A DNA stretch of 20,291 bases from NCBI GenBank assembly GCA_016201685.1, contig JACQCJ010000032.1:1-20291 (forward strand). The letters run 5' to 3'. Numbering within the stretch: position 1 is the first letter of the stretch; each line of letters begins with the position of its first letter. Of this stretch, positions 7,297 through 15,784 are shown piece after piece. The translations under genes were made by a program, and so were the position numbers. Below the pieces are notes generated by a model. It ran no database searches and had not been told where the DNA came from. It saw only the letters and a list, made by a program, of their open reading frames with translations. Source of the stretch: Candidatus Peregrinibacteria bacterium. Its GTDB lineage: Bacteria > Patescibacteriota > Gracilibacteria > Peribacterales > Peribacteraceae.

Positions 7297-8930
7297 GGTT
7301 GGCTTCCCACCAATTCTTTTGGCCGCTGCCCCTTCGGCGTCACACGCAACTTCAGGCGCTCGGGGGACACACGGAAGAACAGTGTGTAGTCTGGAGTCTG
7401 TGGCAGCGGCTGGGCACAGGGCGGAGGATCGGCGGAGAAGGTCTTGCCGAAGTACGTCGCCATCTCCTCACCGATCGTGCTCGTGGGGACGAAGCCGGAT
7501 GCAGGCTCGACGAGGATTGATCCTTGGGAGATTCTTTGGAAGGAGAGATTCGCGAACCTATCCCCGTACTGGATGGCGTTGTCGATCTGCCAGAAGATCG
7601 CTGCGTTGAGGGGCGAGTGCCGCGTGTAGCCGTAGAGCGGCGGATGGTTGCCCTCCACGTACAAGTAGCGATCGATCGAGCAGCGGTCCATCACGGCATC
7701 GAGCGCGTCCGCCGCCGCGCGCACGGGAATTTCTTCGCGCGCGGTTCCAGCGAGCGCATTCGAGTATTGGGGATGCATGAGAGTGAGAAATGGGATGGCA
7801 CTCAGGACAAGCGCGATCGCCGCGAGCCACGGGACGAAGCGCCAGTGCCATTGCTTTGTGGCGGCATCGCAGAAGAGGATGAGCAGCGTGAAGAAGAACG
7901 GAACGGCAAAGACGAAGTGGTGCGACTGGAAGTCTCCGCCCATGCCGACGGCCGTCGTCGCGAGGTAGAGTGCGACGATCGCGGTGACGATGCGGACGCC
8001 GAGCGTTCGCAGGGAACGACCGGATTCCCGAAGAGAGAGGACGAGCCAGACGGCGAAGAGGAACAGAATGAGGATCGGCAGAGCCCACGAAAAACTGAAG
8101 AGATTCCTGAGCACCCGCCACTGCGCGAATCCCCTCGCCCACAGCGGCCCGAATGCCTGGATGCGGAAGCCCATCACCGCCGGAAGGTAGAATGCGAGGT
8201 AGGGCTGCAACCACCCAAAGAACATCATGACCGTCCCGCCGATGAGGGTCGCGACGACCGTCGGGGCGAGGAACGCTCGCAGGAGGCATCGCGGATGCGG
8301 ATCGATGAGAAGCACGCACGCGAGCGCCGTGAGAAGGAAGGGTTCTTTGAAGCCGCAGGCGATCCCGAGCGCAAGCCCAGATGCGATCATCCGTCGCCAC
8401 CCGAGCGTCCGCCGAGGCGGATGATCGAGAACGAGCATGACGAAGAGTGTCCCGAAGAACGCGCCGAAGAATTCCGTCTGCCACGCGCCTCCCCTCTCGG
8501 CTTGGTACAGGGTGAACAGAATCGTCGCGAAGCCCGTGAGCGCGAGGATCATCGCTCGCAGAACGCCAGATGTCTTGATCAATCGACGGCTCATCCAAAG
8601 AACAACCACGACCGGGGTCGCGAGGATGAGGAATGACCCGAGCAACCCCCCGAGCAGTCCGTTGCCGAAGAACGTGAGCGAGAGCGCGGCGAGCACGTCG
8701 ATGCCCGGCGGCTTGTTATCGAAGAGATCGCGGTAGAGCGTGAGACCGTTGAGTATTCCTCTCCCCATCGCCCAGTAGTACGGACCGTCATTCACGTACG
8801 CATGCGCATGCGCCACGTACCACGCGCGCGCGAGCCACTGGATGATCGCTTGAGTCGCGGAATACGCGAGAGCGGCACCCGATAGAATCCAGAGAAGGCG
8901 TTTTCGGAATCGCGACGAATGGAAATTCAT
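7293..8930 (-). CDS. GT-C family glycosyltransferase (PMT_2/ArnT-like), multi-pass membrane protein
   Basis: Predicted polyprenyl-phosphate-sugar-dependent glycosyltransferase acting on the outer side of the membrane. From the ATG at 8930 it is 545 residues with about ten hydrophobic segments. The first extracytoplasmic loop has the signature of the family: an acidic residue in VNDGPYYWAMGRGIL (Asp about 48) and DLFDNKPPGIDVLAAL (KPPG about 73-76). GAWQTEFFG follows further on. The C-terminal 150 residues (after LTLMHPQYSNALAG) form a soluble domain with YVEGNHPPLYGYTRHSPLNA. The frame stays open to a possible start at 9032, but that would add 34 residues without family character ahead of the natural basic start MNFHSSRFRKRLL; 8930 is preferred. 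Sugar and acceptor are unknown. The neighbouring PAP2 and TMTC-like genes suggest surface glycan work. Confidence 0.8.
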   Translation of the reverse strand: MNFHSSRFRKRLLWILSGAALAYSATQAIIQWLARAWYVAHAHAYVNDGPYYWAMGRGILNGLTLYRDLFDNKPPGIDVLAALSLTFFGNGLLGGLLGSFLILATPVVVVLWMSRRLIKTSGVLRAMILALTGFATILFTLYQAERGGAWQTEFFGAFFGTLFVMLVLDHPPRRTLGWRRMIASGLALGIACGFKEPFLLTALACVLLIDPHPRCLLRAFLAPTVVATLIGGTVMMFFGWLQPYLAFYLPAVMGFRIQAFGPLWARGFAQWRVLRNLFSFSWALPILILFLFAVWLVLSLRESGRSLRTLGVRIVTAIVALYLATTAVGMGGDFQSHHFVFAVPFFFTLLILFCDAATKQWHWRFVPWLAAIALVLSAIPFLTLMHPQYSNALAGTAREEIPVRAAADALDAVMDRCSIDRYLYVEGNHPPLYGYTRHSPLNAAIFWQIDNAIQYGDRFANLSFQRISQGSILVEPASGFVPTSTIGEEMATYFGKTFSADPPPCAQPLPQTPDYTLFFRVSPERLKLRVTPKGQRPKELVGSQP

Positions 8931-9084
8931 AGAATCGCGAACATGGTACATCCAGAAAATATTTGTATCTCCTGGTGGAGCGGGCACCTGTGGTGAGCCG
9001 GGGTCAAACCATACTCGCCCGCGTGTCTCCATGTATTGCAGTGCCCCGATGTATTTGTGAGCCTTCTTCTCATATCATCAATTC

Positions 9085-11112
9085 ATGCCCAAACCTCTCG
9101 CCGATCGCCTGATCGTAGCCGTGAAGATTCCCGGCCTGATCGATTACCAATTCCTCGGAAGCACGAAAGCTCTTGCGGCATTTGAGAAAGCGATTCGAAG
9201 AAGTCTTGACGAGGCACAGGGACAATTCCGCACACTCGTGACAATGCGGAAGGAGGACGCGACGTTCCAAAATCTCGTGGGGCCGTTCTTCCGCATGGAC
9301 GAATCGCTCGAGCTCCTGTGGATGTTCCTCCTGCAGTACAACGACGCCGTCGGCACGGCGCACACGCGGGGTCTCATAGCGAAACTGCAGCCAGCCATCG
9401 TGCGATTTTCCAATGAGACACTGCTCGATGAGAAATTCTATCTACTCCTGAGCACTGTCAGGACACACCGCGGAATGAGTCATGACCAAAAGCGTTCCCT
9501 CGATCTTCTGCTTCGCGATCGAAGGCTCGCGGGCGTGGAGCTTCCGACAGCCAAGAAACGGCGATTGCGTGCGATCAATGCACGCCTGAGCGCGCTCGAA
9601 CGGACGTTCTCGAATCACGAACTCAAGAGCCAGAACCGGTTCTTCCATCACTTTCCCGATGACCGCGACATTCGCGCATTCCCGCCCATGGAGAAAGAAA
9701 TGGCAAAGAAGGAAGCGCGGCGACGAAACCTCCCGGGATTCGTCTGCACCCTGAGCGCGCCGTCGCTGCGCGCGGTGATGAAGTACTGCTCGAATCGGTC
9801 CATCCGCAAGCGCTTCGCGAAGGAAAGTTTTTTGATCGCCTCCAAGGGCAGAGACGACAACCGGCCCGTCATCCTGGAGATTCTGCGGCTGCGTGAGGAG
9901 AAGGCCCGGCTGCTCGGATTCCGGGACTTCGCCGATGAAGCCCTGCAGAATCGGATGGTTCGTGATCTGCGAAAGATTCAATCGACGGTGCGGCGGGTGC
10001 AACGTGCGGCTGCGCAAAGGGCGAAGCGGGAGCTCGAGATTCTGCGACAACACTCGGGATTGCGTCGCCTGGAACTGTGGGACGTTTCCTACGTTGCGAA
10101 CATGTACGTGCTGGAACGCTTCAAGGTCAATGACGAGGCGCTGCGACCGTACTTCCCGCTCGAGCAGACGGTGGAGGGAATGTTCGCCATCGCACGGCGG
10201 CTCTTCGGGGTGCAATTCCAGCGGATGCCTGGCGCTTCGTACGCGCCCGACGTCCGCACCTTTCGCGTGACGAGGAACGGCGCGACGATCGCGTTCTTCA
10301 TTCTTGATCTCTTCGCGCGACCCGCCAAGCGACCGGGCGCCTGTTGCAATTGCCTTCGCAGTTCGAAAGTCCTCGGAAAGAATCGGATTCTGCCGATCGT
10401 CCTCACCATGTCCAATGCGGGGAAGAGCGAGCGGGAGACGCTCTTGACCCATGGAGACGTTCAGACGATGTTCCACGAATTCGGCCATGCGCTCCACGTG
10501 ATGCTCAACGAGAACACGTACGCGAATCTCTCAAGCTTCCACACCGAGTGGGACTTCGTGGAGCTGCCCTCGCAGCTGCTCGAGAACTGGTGTTGGGAGA
10601 GAGATGCACTTGCGCTCTTCGCAAAGCACAAGGACACGGGGGCCATTCTCCCCGCACGGATGTTGCGCAATCTCGAGCGCAAGCGGCTCTTCCTCCGCGG
10701 CTACGAGTGGCTCATGCAGTGCGAGTACGCGCTGCTCGATCTTGCACTCCACACCAAATCGATTCCAAGGACTCTTTCCGCGCTCGACCGGTTCTGTCTC
10801 GAACACGCGAAGAAGCATCTGGGGATGCTCCCGATCCCCTCCTTCTGGAAGAAGCACTGTTCCTTCTCGCACCTTTTTTCGGGCGGCTACGCGGCGGGCT
10901 ACTACTCGTACCTCTGGTCCGCGATTCTGGAGGCTGATGTGTTCGCGAAGTTCAAGAAGCACGGAATTTTGAAGAAGAGTATGGGCGAAGAATTCCGGCG
11001 GAAGATCCTTGCGCAGGGCACCCGCTCCCCGGGCGAAGAACTGTTTGAAGCGTTCGTGGGAAGAGAGCCGGATGTGGGGGCGTTTTTGAAGAAGGAGGGG
11101 TTGCTTCAGTGA
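9085..11112 (+). CDS. M3-family zinc oligopeptidase (oligopeptidase A/Dcp type)
   Basis: Cytoplasmic zinc metallopeptidase that degrades short peptides; 675 residues, a normal full length. Zinc motif HEFGH at 464-468 with catalytic Glu465, and the third ligand Glu493 in EWDFVELPSQ, 29 residues after the first His as in this family. The C-terminal substrate/transition-state motif FSHLFSGGYAAGYYSYLWSA is present. The N-terminal half is the usual helical part, with RLREEKARLLGFRDFADEAL matching the family's pattern. No signal peptide. It begins at ATG 9085 without a Shine-Dalgarno and is divergent from the glycosyltransferase. The stop at 11110-11112 is followed by a palindromic repeat and a HAD remnant in another frame. 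Intact and likely active. Confidence 0.92.
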   Translation: MPKPLADRLIVAVKIPGLIDYQFLGSTKALAAFEKAIRRSLDEAQGQFRTLVTMRKEDATFQNLVGPFFRMDESLELLWMFLLQYNDAVGTAHTRGLIAKLQPAIVRFSNETLLDEKFYLLLSTVRTHRGMSHDQKRSLDLLLRDRRLAGVELPTAKKRRLRAINARLSALERTFSNHELKSQNRFFHHFPDDRDIRAFPPMEKEMAKKEARRRNLPGFVCTLSAPSLRAVMKYCSNRSIRKRFAKESFLIASKGRDDNRPVILEILRLREEKARLLGFRDFADEALQNRMVRDLRKIQSTVRRVQRAAAQRAKRELEILRQHSGLRRLELWDVSYVANMYVLERFKVNDEALRPYFPLEQTVEGMFAIARRLFGVQFQRMPGASYAPDVRTFRVTRNGATIAFFILDLFARPAKRPGACCNCLRSSKVLGKNRILPIVLTMSNAGKSERETLLTHGDVQTMFHEFGHALHVMLNENTYANLSSFHTEWDFVELPSQLLENWCWERDALALFAKHKDTGAILPARMLRNLERKRLFLRGYEWLMQCEYALLDLALHTKSIPRTLSALDRFCLEHAKKHLGMLPIPSFWKKHCSFSHLFSGGYAAGYYSYLWSAILEADVFAKFKKHGILKKSMGEEFRRKILAQGTRSPGEELFEAFVGREPDVGAFLKKEGLLQ

Positions 11113-11131
11113 GTGGAGGAAAATCTCAGCA

Positions 11132-11168
11132 ATTTTGTCACCCTGAGCTCGCCGTAGGGCGACAAAAT
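11132..11168. repeat. Palindromic repeat (hairpin) at the 5' break of the HAD remnant
   Basis: ATTTTGTC (11132-11139) pairs with GACAAAAT (11161-11168), extended inward by CCCT/AGGG with one mismatch, around a loop with GAGCTCGCCGT. The core resembles the GTCACCCTGAGC...GGGYGAC palindrome found dispersed in many unrelated bacterial genomes (from memory). No T-run follows, so a simple terminator is not obvious, though it lies 20 nt after the peptidase stop. Confidence 0.7.
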
Positions 11169-11611
11169 CCTCATTATCACGGTTCGACGGAGCGCGGGAC
11201 ATTCTCGAAAAGCTCGTCGACACTTCCATTCCTCTCGGCCTCGATTCGTCCACGAGTCGCGCGAACATTGATTTGCTCCTGGGCTTCTTTCGACTGGAGA
11301 TCTTCTTTCGGCACATCGCCTCCGGCGACATGAATCTCGATGAAAGGAAATACGGCGAGCGGAAGAAGAAGGAATCGCGGTTGCGGTGGCTCGCTGATCA
11401 ACTCAAGACGGTCCCCGAGCGGACAATTGTCATCGGTAATGCCGAGAAGGATCTGACCGGGGCGACGCGAGCCGGGATGCGTTTCATCGCCATTCCGAAT
11501 CGGTACACGAAGGAGAACGACTTTTCCGGCGCAGACGCGACGCACGCTTCACTCCAAGGACTGTCCGTCCGGGAGATCGAACGGATCATGGCATCCACGA
11601 TCCCGATATGA
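11147..11611 (+). pseudogene. HAD-superfamily hydrolase remnant lacking the N-terminal half
   Basis: C-terminal half of a haloacid-dehalogenase-type phosphatase. From about 11180 the frame reads RFDGARDILEKLVDTSIPLG, then LDSSTSRANIDLLLGFFRLE with the motif II Ser region, FFRHIASGD, KKKESRLRWLADQL for the motif III Lys region, and IVIGNAEKDLTGATRAGMRF with motif IV (the acidic residue of EKD). Missing are the DxD nucleophile motif and the cap domain. The frame has no ATG or GTG in its first half; the first TTG, at 11273, lies inside the Rossmann core. The frame opens at a TGA (11144-11146) inside the palindromic repeat, so homology ends about where the repeat is. It is either a pseudogene or a deleted segment joined here. 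No catalytic function is expected. Confidence 0.75.
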
Positions 11612-12089
11612 TTGCGTTCAGTTCGATTTCTCGGACATCGACTTTTTGGCAATCAGAAGAATAAAACCAGTTTCTCTGATGTTTCGATGGACTTCGAACG
11701 AGACATGCTCGTCCTCGAGGGAAAAACTATCCGCACCGTGGCATCCATGCCATCGGCGCCTCGCCTCTCATTCACCCCCCGCGAACACGGGGAGTTCCTT
11801 CCCGTGTTCGCCGCCTGGGCTCCGTCTCCCTTCATCGACCATGCGCGCCGGAAATTCCATGGAAGCATCGGTCGCGCTCTGGGGGCAATGATCGTCTTCA
11901 CTCCGCTCCAGATCGTCCACGCGACGCACGAGCGGCGGACGATGTGCATGCGCGACGATGGCCTGGGACATGGACGCCGGCGCACAGTGATGACCGAGAT
12001 TGAGACGATCCGCTGGTCGATGAGCACGTTCGCGCCACGTGGGAGAGTGAGGATGGTGATGCATCGCCGTCTGCGGGTGCGCGCCTGCG
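11612..12089. other. 478-bp gap without a convincing gene
   Basis: Open frames exist on both strands (plus from 11612, minus 11653-12027) because stop codons are rare in GC-rich DNA. Neither has recognisable domains or a start-site signal. The only clear structure is the hairpin at 11781-11811. The gap separates the HAD remnant (+) from the 3' end of the TMTC-like gene (-). Decayed coding sequence is possible. Confidence 0.5.
11781..11811. repeat. Perfect 11-bp hairpin
   Basis: GCGAACACGGG (11781-11791) and CCCGTGTTCGC (11801-11811) are exact complements around a 9-nt loop. No T-run on either side. Its position between convergent transcripts would suit a terminator, but this is a guess. Confidence 0.65.
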
Positions 12090-13964
12090 CTACTGCGCTC
12101 CTGCGCGATCAATCTGCTCGATCGCATTCTGTGCGACCGCGTTCCCGGGATTGTACCGCAGCACCGAGACGAAGTGCGTTCGGGCCTCGGGGAACTTTCC
12201 CATTTTTGCCAAGAGCGCTCCGGCATTGATCTGCGCCTGCTGGAAATTCGGCTGCATCTGCGAAACCTCCTCGTACTGCCCGAGTGCTTCCGTGAGCTTC
12301 CCTCGCTGCTGCAATGCCACCCCCAGGTTGTAGGCTGCCTGGGCGAAGAGCGGCTCGATCTGGAGCGCATGCCGATCATCCGCTATCGCCTCATCGATGC
12401 GACCGTCCTCGAAATACAATGCTCCGCGATTCAGGAGAGCCTGCGCGTACCGCGGATTCTTCTCGAGCGCGTTCGCGTAGGCCGCATAGGCCTTCTCATG
12501 ATCGCCCTCCTGCGTGGAGAGGAGCCCGAGGCCCAGGTACGGCTCGGCGCTCGTGGGATCAAGCTGCTTCGCTTTCGCAAATTGTTCTTCGGCTTCCCGG
12601 AACATTCCCTTCTTCACGTACACGGCTCCCAGGTTGTCCCGAATCTTGGCGTGATCCGCTTCCTGCAAAGCAAGAAGAAGTTCCGCAACCGCCGCATCCA
12701 GATCTCCTCTGCGCCGATGTACGTTCGCCAGATTATTGTGCGCGGCATAGGAGTGGGGGTAGAAGCGCAAGACGCTGCGGAAGAGCGACTCCGTGTCCTT
12801 CCAAACCAGCGACTGCTGGAAAGAGAGCCACGCGAGGAGAGTGAAAAGGACGGCCGTGCATCCTCGTAGCCACTGTCCCCTCACACGCGACAGGCCATCG
12901 TCGAGCGTGGCCCACAGCGTGCCGAGGAGGAAAAAAAGGCCGAGGACCGGGAAATACGCGTACCGATCGGAGGCGGAGTAGAGTTCGCCCGCCTTGGCGA
13001 GATTCGTGAACGTCGGCGCGAGGGTCACGAGGAAAAACAGCCACCCGAAGCACAGGTCGCGAGAGCGTGTTCGCGCAAGCCAGACCCCGATCGTCACGAC
13101 GATGACTGCGAGGAACGAGAGCATCAATTTCAGCGAGTCGAATCCCGTCGAGCCGGTGAAAGGATAGAGGACGGAAAAGCCGTGGGGGACAACGATCTTC
13201 TGCAGAACGAAGATCACGCTGTGCGCCCCCATGAGGAGAATCGAGAGCGGCGATGACTTTCCCAGCACTTCCGTTTTCCCGTAGAGCGCGATGATGCCGA
13301 AGACGATCGAGAGGAGGAGAAAGGGAAATTTCTCGAGCAGAACGCGTCGATCCCACCACTTCCTCCCTTCTCGGACATCGATCAGGACGAGGACAAGCGG
13401 CATCGTGATGACGGTGACTTTGGAGAGGAGGCCGAAAAGACAGAACAGGACGCTCGCGACGTACGTTGATCGTCGAGCGGAGGTCCTGAATGCGAGAAAC
13501 GTAAGAAGCGACGCAAGGTAAAATCCCGTCGCAAGCTGATCCTTGAGTGCCGATGCCCACGCGACGGCCTCCACCTGCAGGGGGTGCAGCGCGAAGAGGA
13601 GCGCACCGATCCATGCCGCGCGCTTCGAACGGGAGAGCGCACAGAGAAACGCCATGGCCAGGATGCTGTTTCCCGCGTGCAACAGCAGGAGCGCCACGTG
13701 ATAGGGAAAAGCCGTCGTCCCGGCAATCTGGTAGAGGATTTGATAGGCGAAGAGCGTGAGGGGGATGTAGAGCTCCGGGTCGTACGTCGTGAGGATGATT
13801 TTGAGCGTGTGGAGATTGATGAAGCGGATGGCGGGGTTGTCGTAGATGAGGAGTCCGTCGTCGAACCGGACGAAATCGTTCCCGAGCGACGTGCCGTACA
13901 CGACGAAGAGCGCCGCGAGGATGACTCCGGCGAAGATCAGGATTGTCCTGCGAGATGGCAGCAC
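12090..13964 (-). CDS. TMTC-like membrane glycosyltransferase with C-terminal TPR repeats
   Basis: Bacterial relative of TMTC-type proteins: a GT-C membrane domain followed by tetratricopeptide repeats. Known TMTC proteins are O-mannosyltransferases; the role of bacterial members is less clear. Family marks, numbered from a start at 14081: FVRFDDGLLIYDNPAIRF with the acidic pair at 74-75, PLTLFAYQILYQIAG (107-121), the signature HPLQVEAVAWAS (166-177) and ASDRYAYFP (370-378). About ten membrane segments end near residue 420. TPR units start about 443 (YPHSYAAHNNLANVHRRRGD) and continue, about six in number, to the end. The longest frame starts at 14081, but its first 20 residues are encoded by a GC-rich palindromic repeat. 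The GTG at 13964 (VLPSRRTILIFAGV), just before the first membrane segment and downstream of a TATACT box (14006-14001), is preferred; coordinates use it. Confidence 0.8.
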   Translation of the reverse strand: MLPSRRTILIFAGVILAALFVVYGTSLGNDFVRFDDGLLIYDNPAIRFINLHTLKIILTTYDPELYIPLTLFAYQILYQIAGTTAFPYHVALLLLHAGNSILAMAFLCALSRSKRAAWIGALLFALHPLQVEAVAWASALKDQLATGFYLASLLTFLAFRTSARRSTYVASVLFCLFGLLSKVTVITMPLVLVLIDVREGRKWWDRRVLLEKFPFLLLSIVFGIIALYGKTEVLGKSSPLSILLMGAHSVIFVLQKIVVPHGFSVLYPFTGSTGFDSLKLMLSFLAVIVVTIGVWLARTRSRDLCFGWLFFLVTLAPTFTNLAKAGELYSASDRYAYFPVLGLFFLLGTLWATLDDGLSRVRGQWLRGCTAVLFTLLAWLSFQQSLVWKDTESLFRSVLRFYPHSYAAHNNLANVHRRRGDLDAAVAELLLALQEADHAKIRDNLGAVYVKKGMFREAEEQFAKAKQLDPTSAEPYLGLGLLSTQEGDHEKAYAAYANALEKNPRYAQALLNRGALYFEDGRIDEAIADDRHALQIEPLFAQAAYNLGVALQQRGKLTEALGQYEEVSQMQPNFQQAQINAGALLAKMGKFPEARTHFVSVLRYNPGNAVAQNAIEQIDRAGAQ

Positions 13965-14035
13965 ATAGGCCGTTTCGGGCGTGGAAATAACGATGCGGGG
14001 AGTATAGCGCGGTTCTGTTTTGTTTTTGGTTTCCT

Positions 14036-14130
14036 CCACCCCCGACCCCTCCTCCGAGGGAGGAGGGGAGGAATGGCACAATGGAACATTTCTCCCCTCT
14101 CCCCCGGAGAGGGGGTCGGGGGGAGAGGAT
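14036..14130. repeat. GC-rich nested palindromic repeat
   Basis: CCCCTCCTCC (14046-14055) pairs with GGAGGAGGGG (14059-14068) around 3 nt; CCTCTCCCCC (14096-14105) pairs with GGGGGAGAGG (14119-14128); the outer CCCCCGACCCC (14039-14049) pairs with 14112-14122. It separates the divergent TMTC-like gene and the 119-aa gene. GC-rich palindromes of this look are common dispersed repeats in bacterial genomes (from memory). Confidence 0.75.
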
Positions 14131-14190
14131 TTTTCCCTTCTCCCCGGTCTCCCTTTCTGCTATCATAGGAAGATTTCTCAAACACACACA

Positions 14191-14550
14191 ATGTCCATCG
14201 ACGCTTGCATCGCCCACGCGATCCACAGTGACCTCGACATCATCGAAGCGCTGCCGGAAGTCCACGAGATCCCGATGGAGGAGCTCGAGACGTACGTGGA
14301 GCGTTTCGTCGTCACGATCCAGGAGACGCTCTACGCCGTCATCGCCAAGTGCGGCGAGCCGTTCATCCGCTGCAAGGACGCCGCGGGCCTCTGCGCCACA
14401 TGCCTGGATGCCGGCATCAGCCTCCCGCCCCACATGCTGCTCAAGATGTGCCAGACGATCCTGCAGCTTTCCCAGCTCGACGCCAAATTCATCCTGGATA
14501 CCGAGGACGGGAAGAGCTTGTACTACGTGAAAATGAACGTGGCCGCATGA
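14191..14550 (+). CDS. Hypothetical protein, 119 aa, Cys-rich centre
   Basis: I do not recognise a family. The product is soluble and largely helical, acidic in its first half (DLDIIEALPEVHEIPMEELE), with a central stretch carrying five Cys within about 33 residues: AKCGEPFIRCKDAAGLCATC followed later by KMCQTI. The CATC pair plus nearby Cys could bind a metal or form a structural knot, which is inference. The C-terminus (DGKSLYYVKMNVAA) looks like a beta strand. The frame continues upstream to 14020 through the GC-rich repeat; the ATG at 14191, after an A/C-rich leader and a TATCAT box (14161-14166), is the natural start. It ends in ATGA, where the next short frame begins, suggesting translational coupling. 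Confidence 0.65.
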   Translation: MSIDACIAHAIHSDLDIIEALPEVHEIPMEELETYVERFVVTIQETLYAVIAKCGEPFIRCKDAAGLCATCLDAGISLPPHMLLKMCQTILQLSQLDAKFILDTEDGKSLYYVKMNVAA

Positions 14551-14865
14551 AATTCAAATTCGATGTAGAGTTCGTTGCATGAACGATGCAGAAGGCTCTT
14601 CGGAGCTGCAAAAAGATTCTGAAAAAGATGAATTGAATTTGAGACGAGAAGAGCACGCTGGATTTTTGGTCTGCGCACGACGGAATGGGAAAGACGATGG
14701 TTGAAAAAGCAATTGAAGTTCCCAAACGAGAAGCGATTCTTTCGTTTGCTCGCACGAATGCATCCGGATGATCAGAAGGAGGAAGAAGACAGCTGGACCA
14801 TGGGCTTCGACGCGTGGTTGGACGAACAACGAAAAGCAATCAAAAGAGCGCTATATCCTTCCTGA
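14547..14865 (+). pseudogene. Decayed or frameshifted small ORF region
   Basis: After the ATGA overlap with the 119-aa gene the frame gives only MKFKFDVEFVA and stops at 14582. A second frame from ATG 14579 gives 41 residues (MNDAEGSSELQKDSEKDELN onward). A third, open from 14632 to the stop at 14865, reads WIFGLRTTEWERRWLKKQLK, then FFRLLARMHPDDQKEEEDSW, ending DEQRKAIKRALYPS, which looks protein-like but has no ATG until 14758. Read together, the three could be one small basic/acidic protein broken by frameshifts; individually none is convincing. A minus-strand frame here looks like noise. Otherwise the 330 bp before rpsI hold no clear gene. Confidence 0.35.
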
Positions 14866-14880
14866 AACTCTTCTGTAGAA

Positions 14881-15291
14881 CTACCGTTTCTGCCACTGCG
14901 GTGCCCTTCTCGCTCGCTTCAATCCCGGCTTCTTTCTCTCTTTGATTCTTGCATCTCTCCTCAAGAAACCCGCGCGCTTGAGCTCGGAGCGAAACTCCGG
15001 ATTCACGAGGAGGAGGCAGCGGCTGATGCCGTGGCGCATGGCGTCCGACTGGGCGGACTTACCCCCGCCCGTGAGGGTCACTTTGACATCGAAGGTGCTC
15101 TTTTGGCCGGTCATGACGAGCGGCGCAAGCGCATTCTCGATCTGAATGCCGTGGAAGTAGTCCTTCATCTTCTTGCCATTCGCGCTCACCTCGCCTGTGC
15201 CGTCCTGGAACATTTTCACATTCGCGATCGCCGTCTTGCGCTTGCCGATGCTGAAGAAGTACTGGCGCTTCTTTTCTGTAGTGGGAGTCAT
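14881..15291 (-). CDS. rpsI: 30S ribosomal protein S9
   Basis: Component of the small-subunit head whose C-terminal tail reaches the P-site tRNA. 136 residues. Conserved blocks: SIGKRKTAIANVKMF near the start, NALAPLVMTGQ, VTLTGGGKSAQSDAMRHGIS, and the C-terminal KKPGLKRARRAPQWQKR, which keeps the invariant terminal KR. Complete and of usual length. ATG at 15291 follows a C/T-rich stretch and no Shine-Dalgarno. It is the last gene of the minus-strand ribosomal block, after rplM, with a 128-nt gap holding an octad-repeat stem-loop. It ends next to the decayed plus-strand ORF. Confidence 0.97.
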   Translation of the reverse strand: MTPTTEKKRQYFFSIGKRKTAIANVKMFQDGTGEVSANGKKMKDYFHGIQIENALAPLVMTGQKSTFDVKVTLTGGGKSAQSDAMRHGISRCLLLVNPEFRSELKRAGFLRRDARIKERKKPGLKRARRAPQWQKR

Positions 15292-15327
15292 ACGGGATGG
15301 GAGAGAGTGGTGAGAGGACGAATGGTT

Positions 15328-15420
15328 CCATGGTTACATTGCTACATTGTTAACGACGTTTTGCTCAGAGACGCGCTTGCGAGCCATGAAGCCATTTGAC
15401 CATGTAACCATGCAATAATC
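15328..15420 (-). repeat. Octad-repeat inverted element between rplM and rpsI, site 4
   Basis: Left arm units TACATTGC, TACATTGT, TAACG. Right arm CCATTTGACCATGTAACCAT and on to 15420. CATGGTTACAT (15329-15339) pairs exactly with 15402-15412. On the minus strand the element begins with CTTCTCTGAT, whose TGA is the rplM stop codon. The right arm matches site 7 (18537-18570) almost base for base. Confidence 0.8.
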
Positions 15421-15784
15421 AGAGAAGAGTGGAAAGATCCAACGGAAGAGGTTTTTGGGGGGCATAGGGATGCTGGTCATCCTTGAAAATGTGCAGCCGC
15501 TTGAGCATGAGCGGCTTGAGACGATTGGAGGGGAGCATACCCTTCACAGCCTTCTGGAGCACATCCTCGGGCTTCTTCTCCATCATCTTCTCGAGCGAAG
15601 TCGTCTGCAGGTGCCCCAGATAGCCCGTGTGGTGGTAGTACATCTTGCGGTGCGCCTTGGCGGGCAGGATGGAGAGCTTGGCGGCGTTGAGGATGATCAC
15701 GTGATCGCCGCAGAGTTGGTGGGGGGAGAAGCTGGGACGGTGCTTGCCGCGCAGCACATGGGCGACTTTCGAGGCGACTGCTCC
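15419..15784 (-). pseudogene. rplM: 50S ribosomal protein L13, N-terminus missing at a deletion junction
   Basis: Large-subunit protein normally about 140 residues. From about 15784 the frame reads GAVASKVAHVLRGKHRPSFS, then CGDHVIILNAAKL, KMYYHHTGYLGHL, LEKMMEKKPEDVLQKAVKGM and LKRLHIFKDDQHPYAPQKP, a complete match to the L13 core and C-terminus. The first about 20-25 residues (the usual W-x-(V/I)-D-A-x-G-x-x-L-G-R-L region) are absent. The frame has no ATG; it runs upstream into rplQ out of its frame. The GTG at 15757 could start only a shortened 112-residue product. Since L13 is normally essential, a local assembly deletion or an unusual initiation must be considered. The stop lies in the flanking repeat. 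Confidence 0.85.

Noticed and set aside
8930..9032. Upstream start (9032) for the GT-C gene
   Set aside because: The added 34 residues lack family character and the basic-then-hydrophobic start at 8930 fits a membrane protein better.
11612..12229. Plus-strand frame and a competing minus-strand frame (11653-12027)
   Set aside because: Both are open over the same bases, with no domain or start signal; the plus frame also runs into the TPR gene. Kept only as an unassigned gap.
14554..14829. Minus-strand 91-codon frame before rpsI
   Set aside because: Composition is random-looking (Ser/Phe-rich) and it opposes a more protein-like plus frame.
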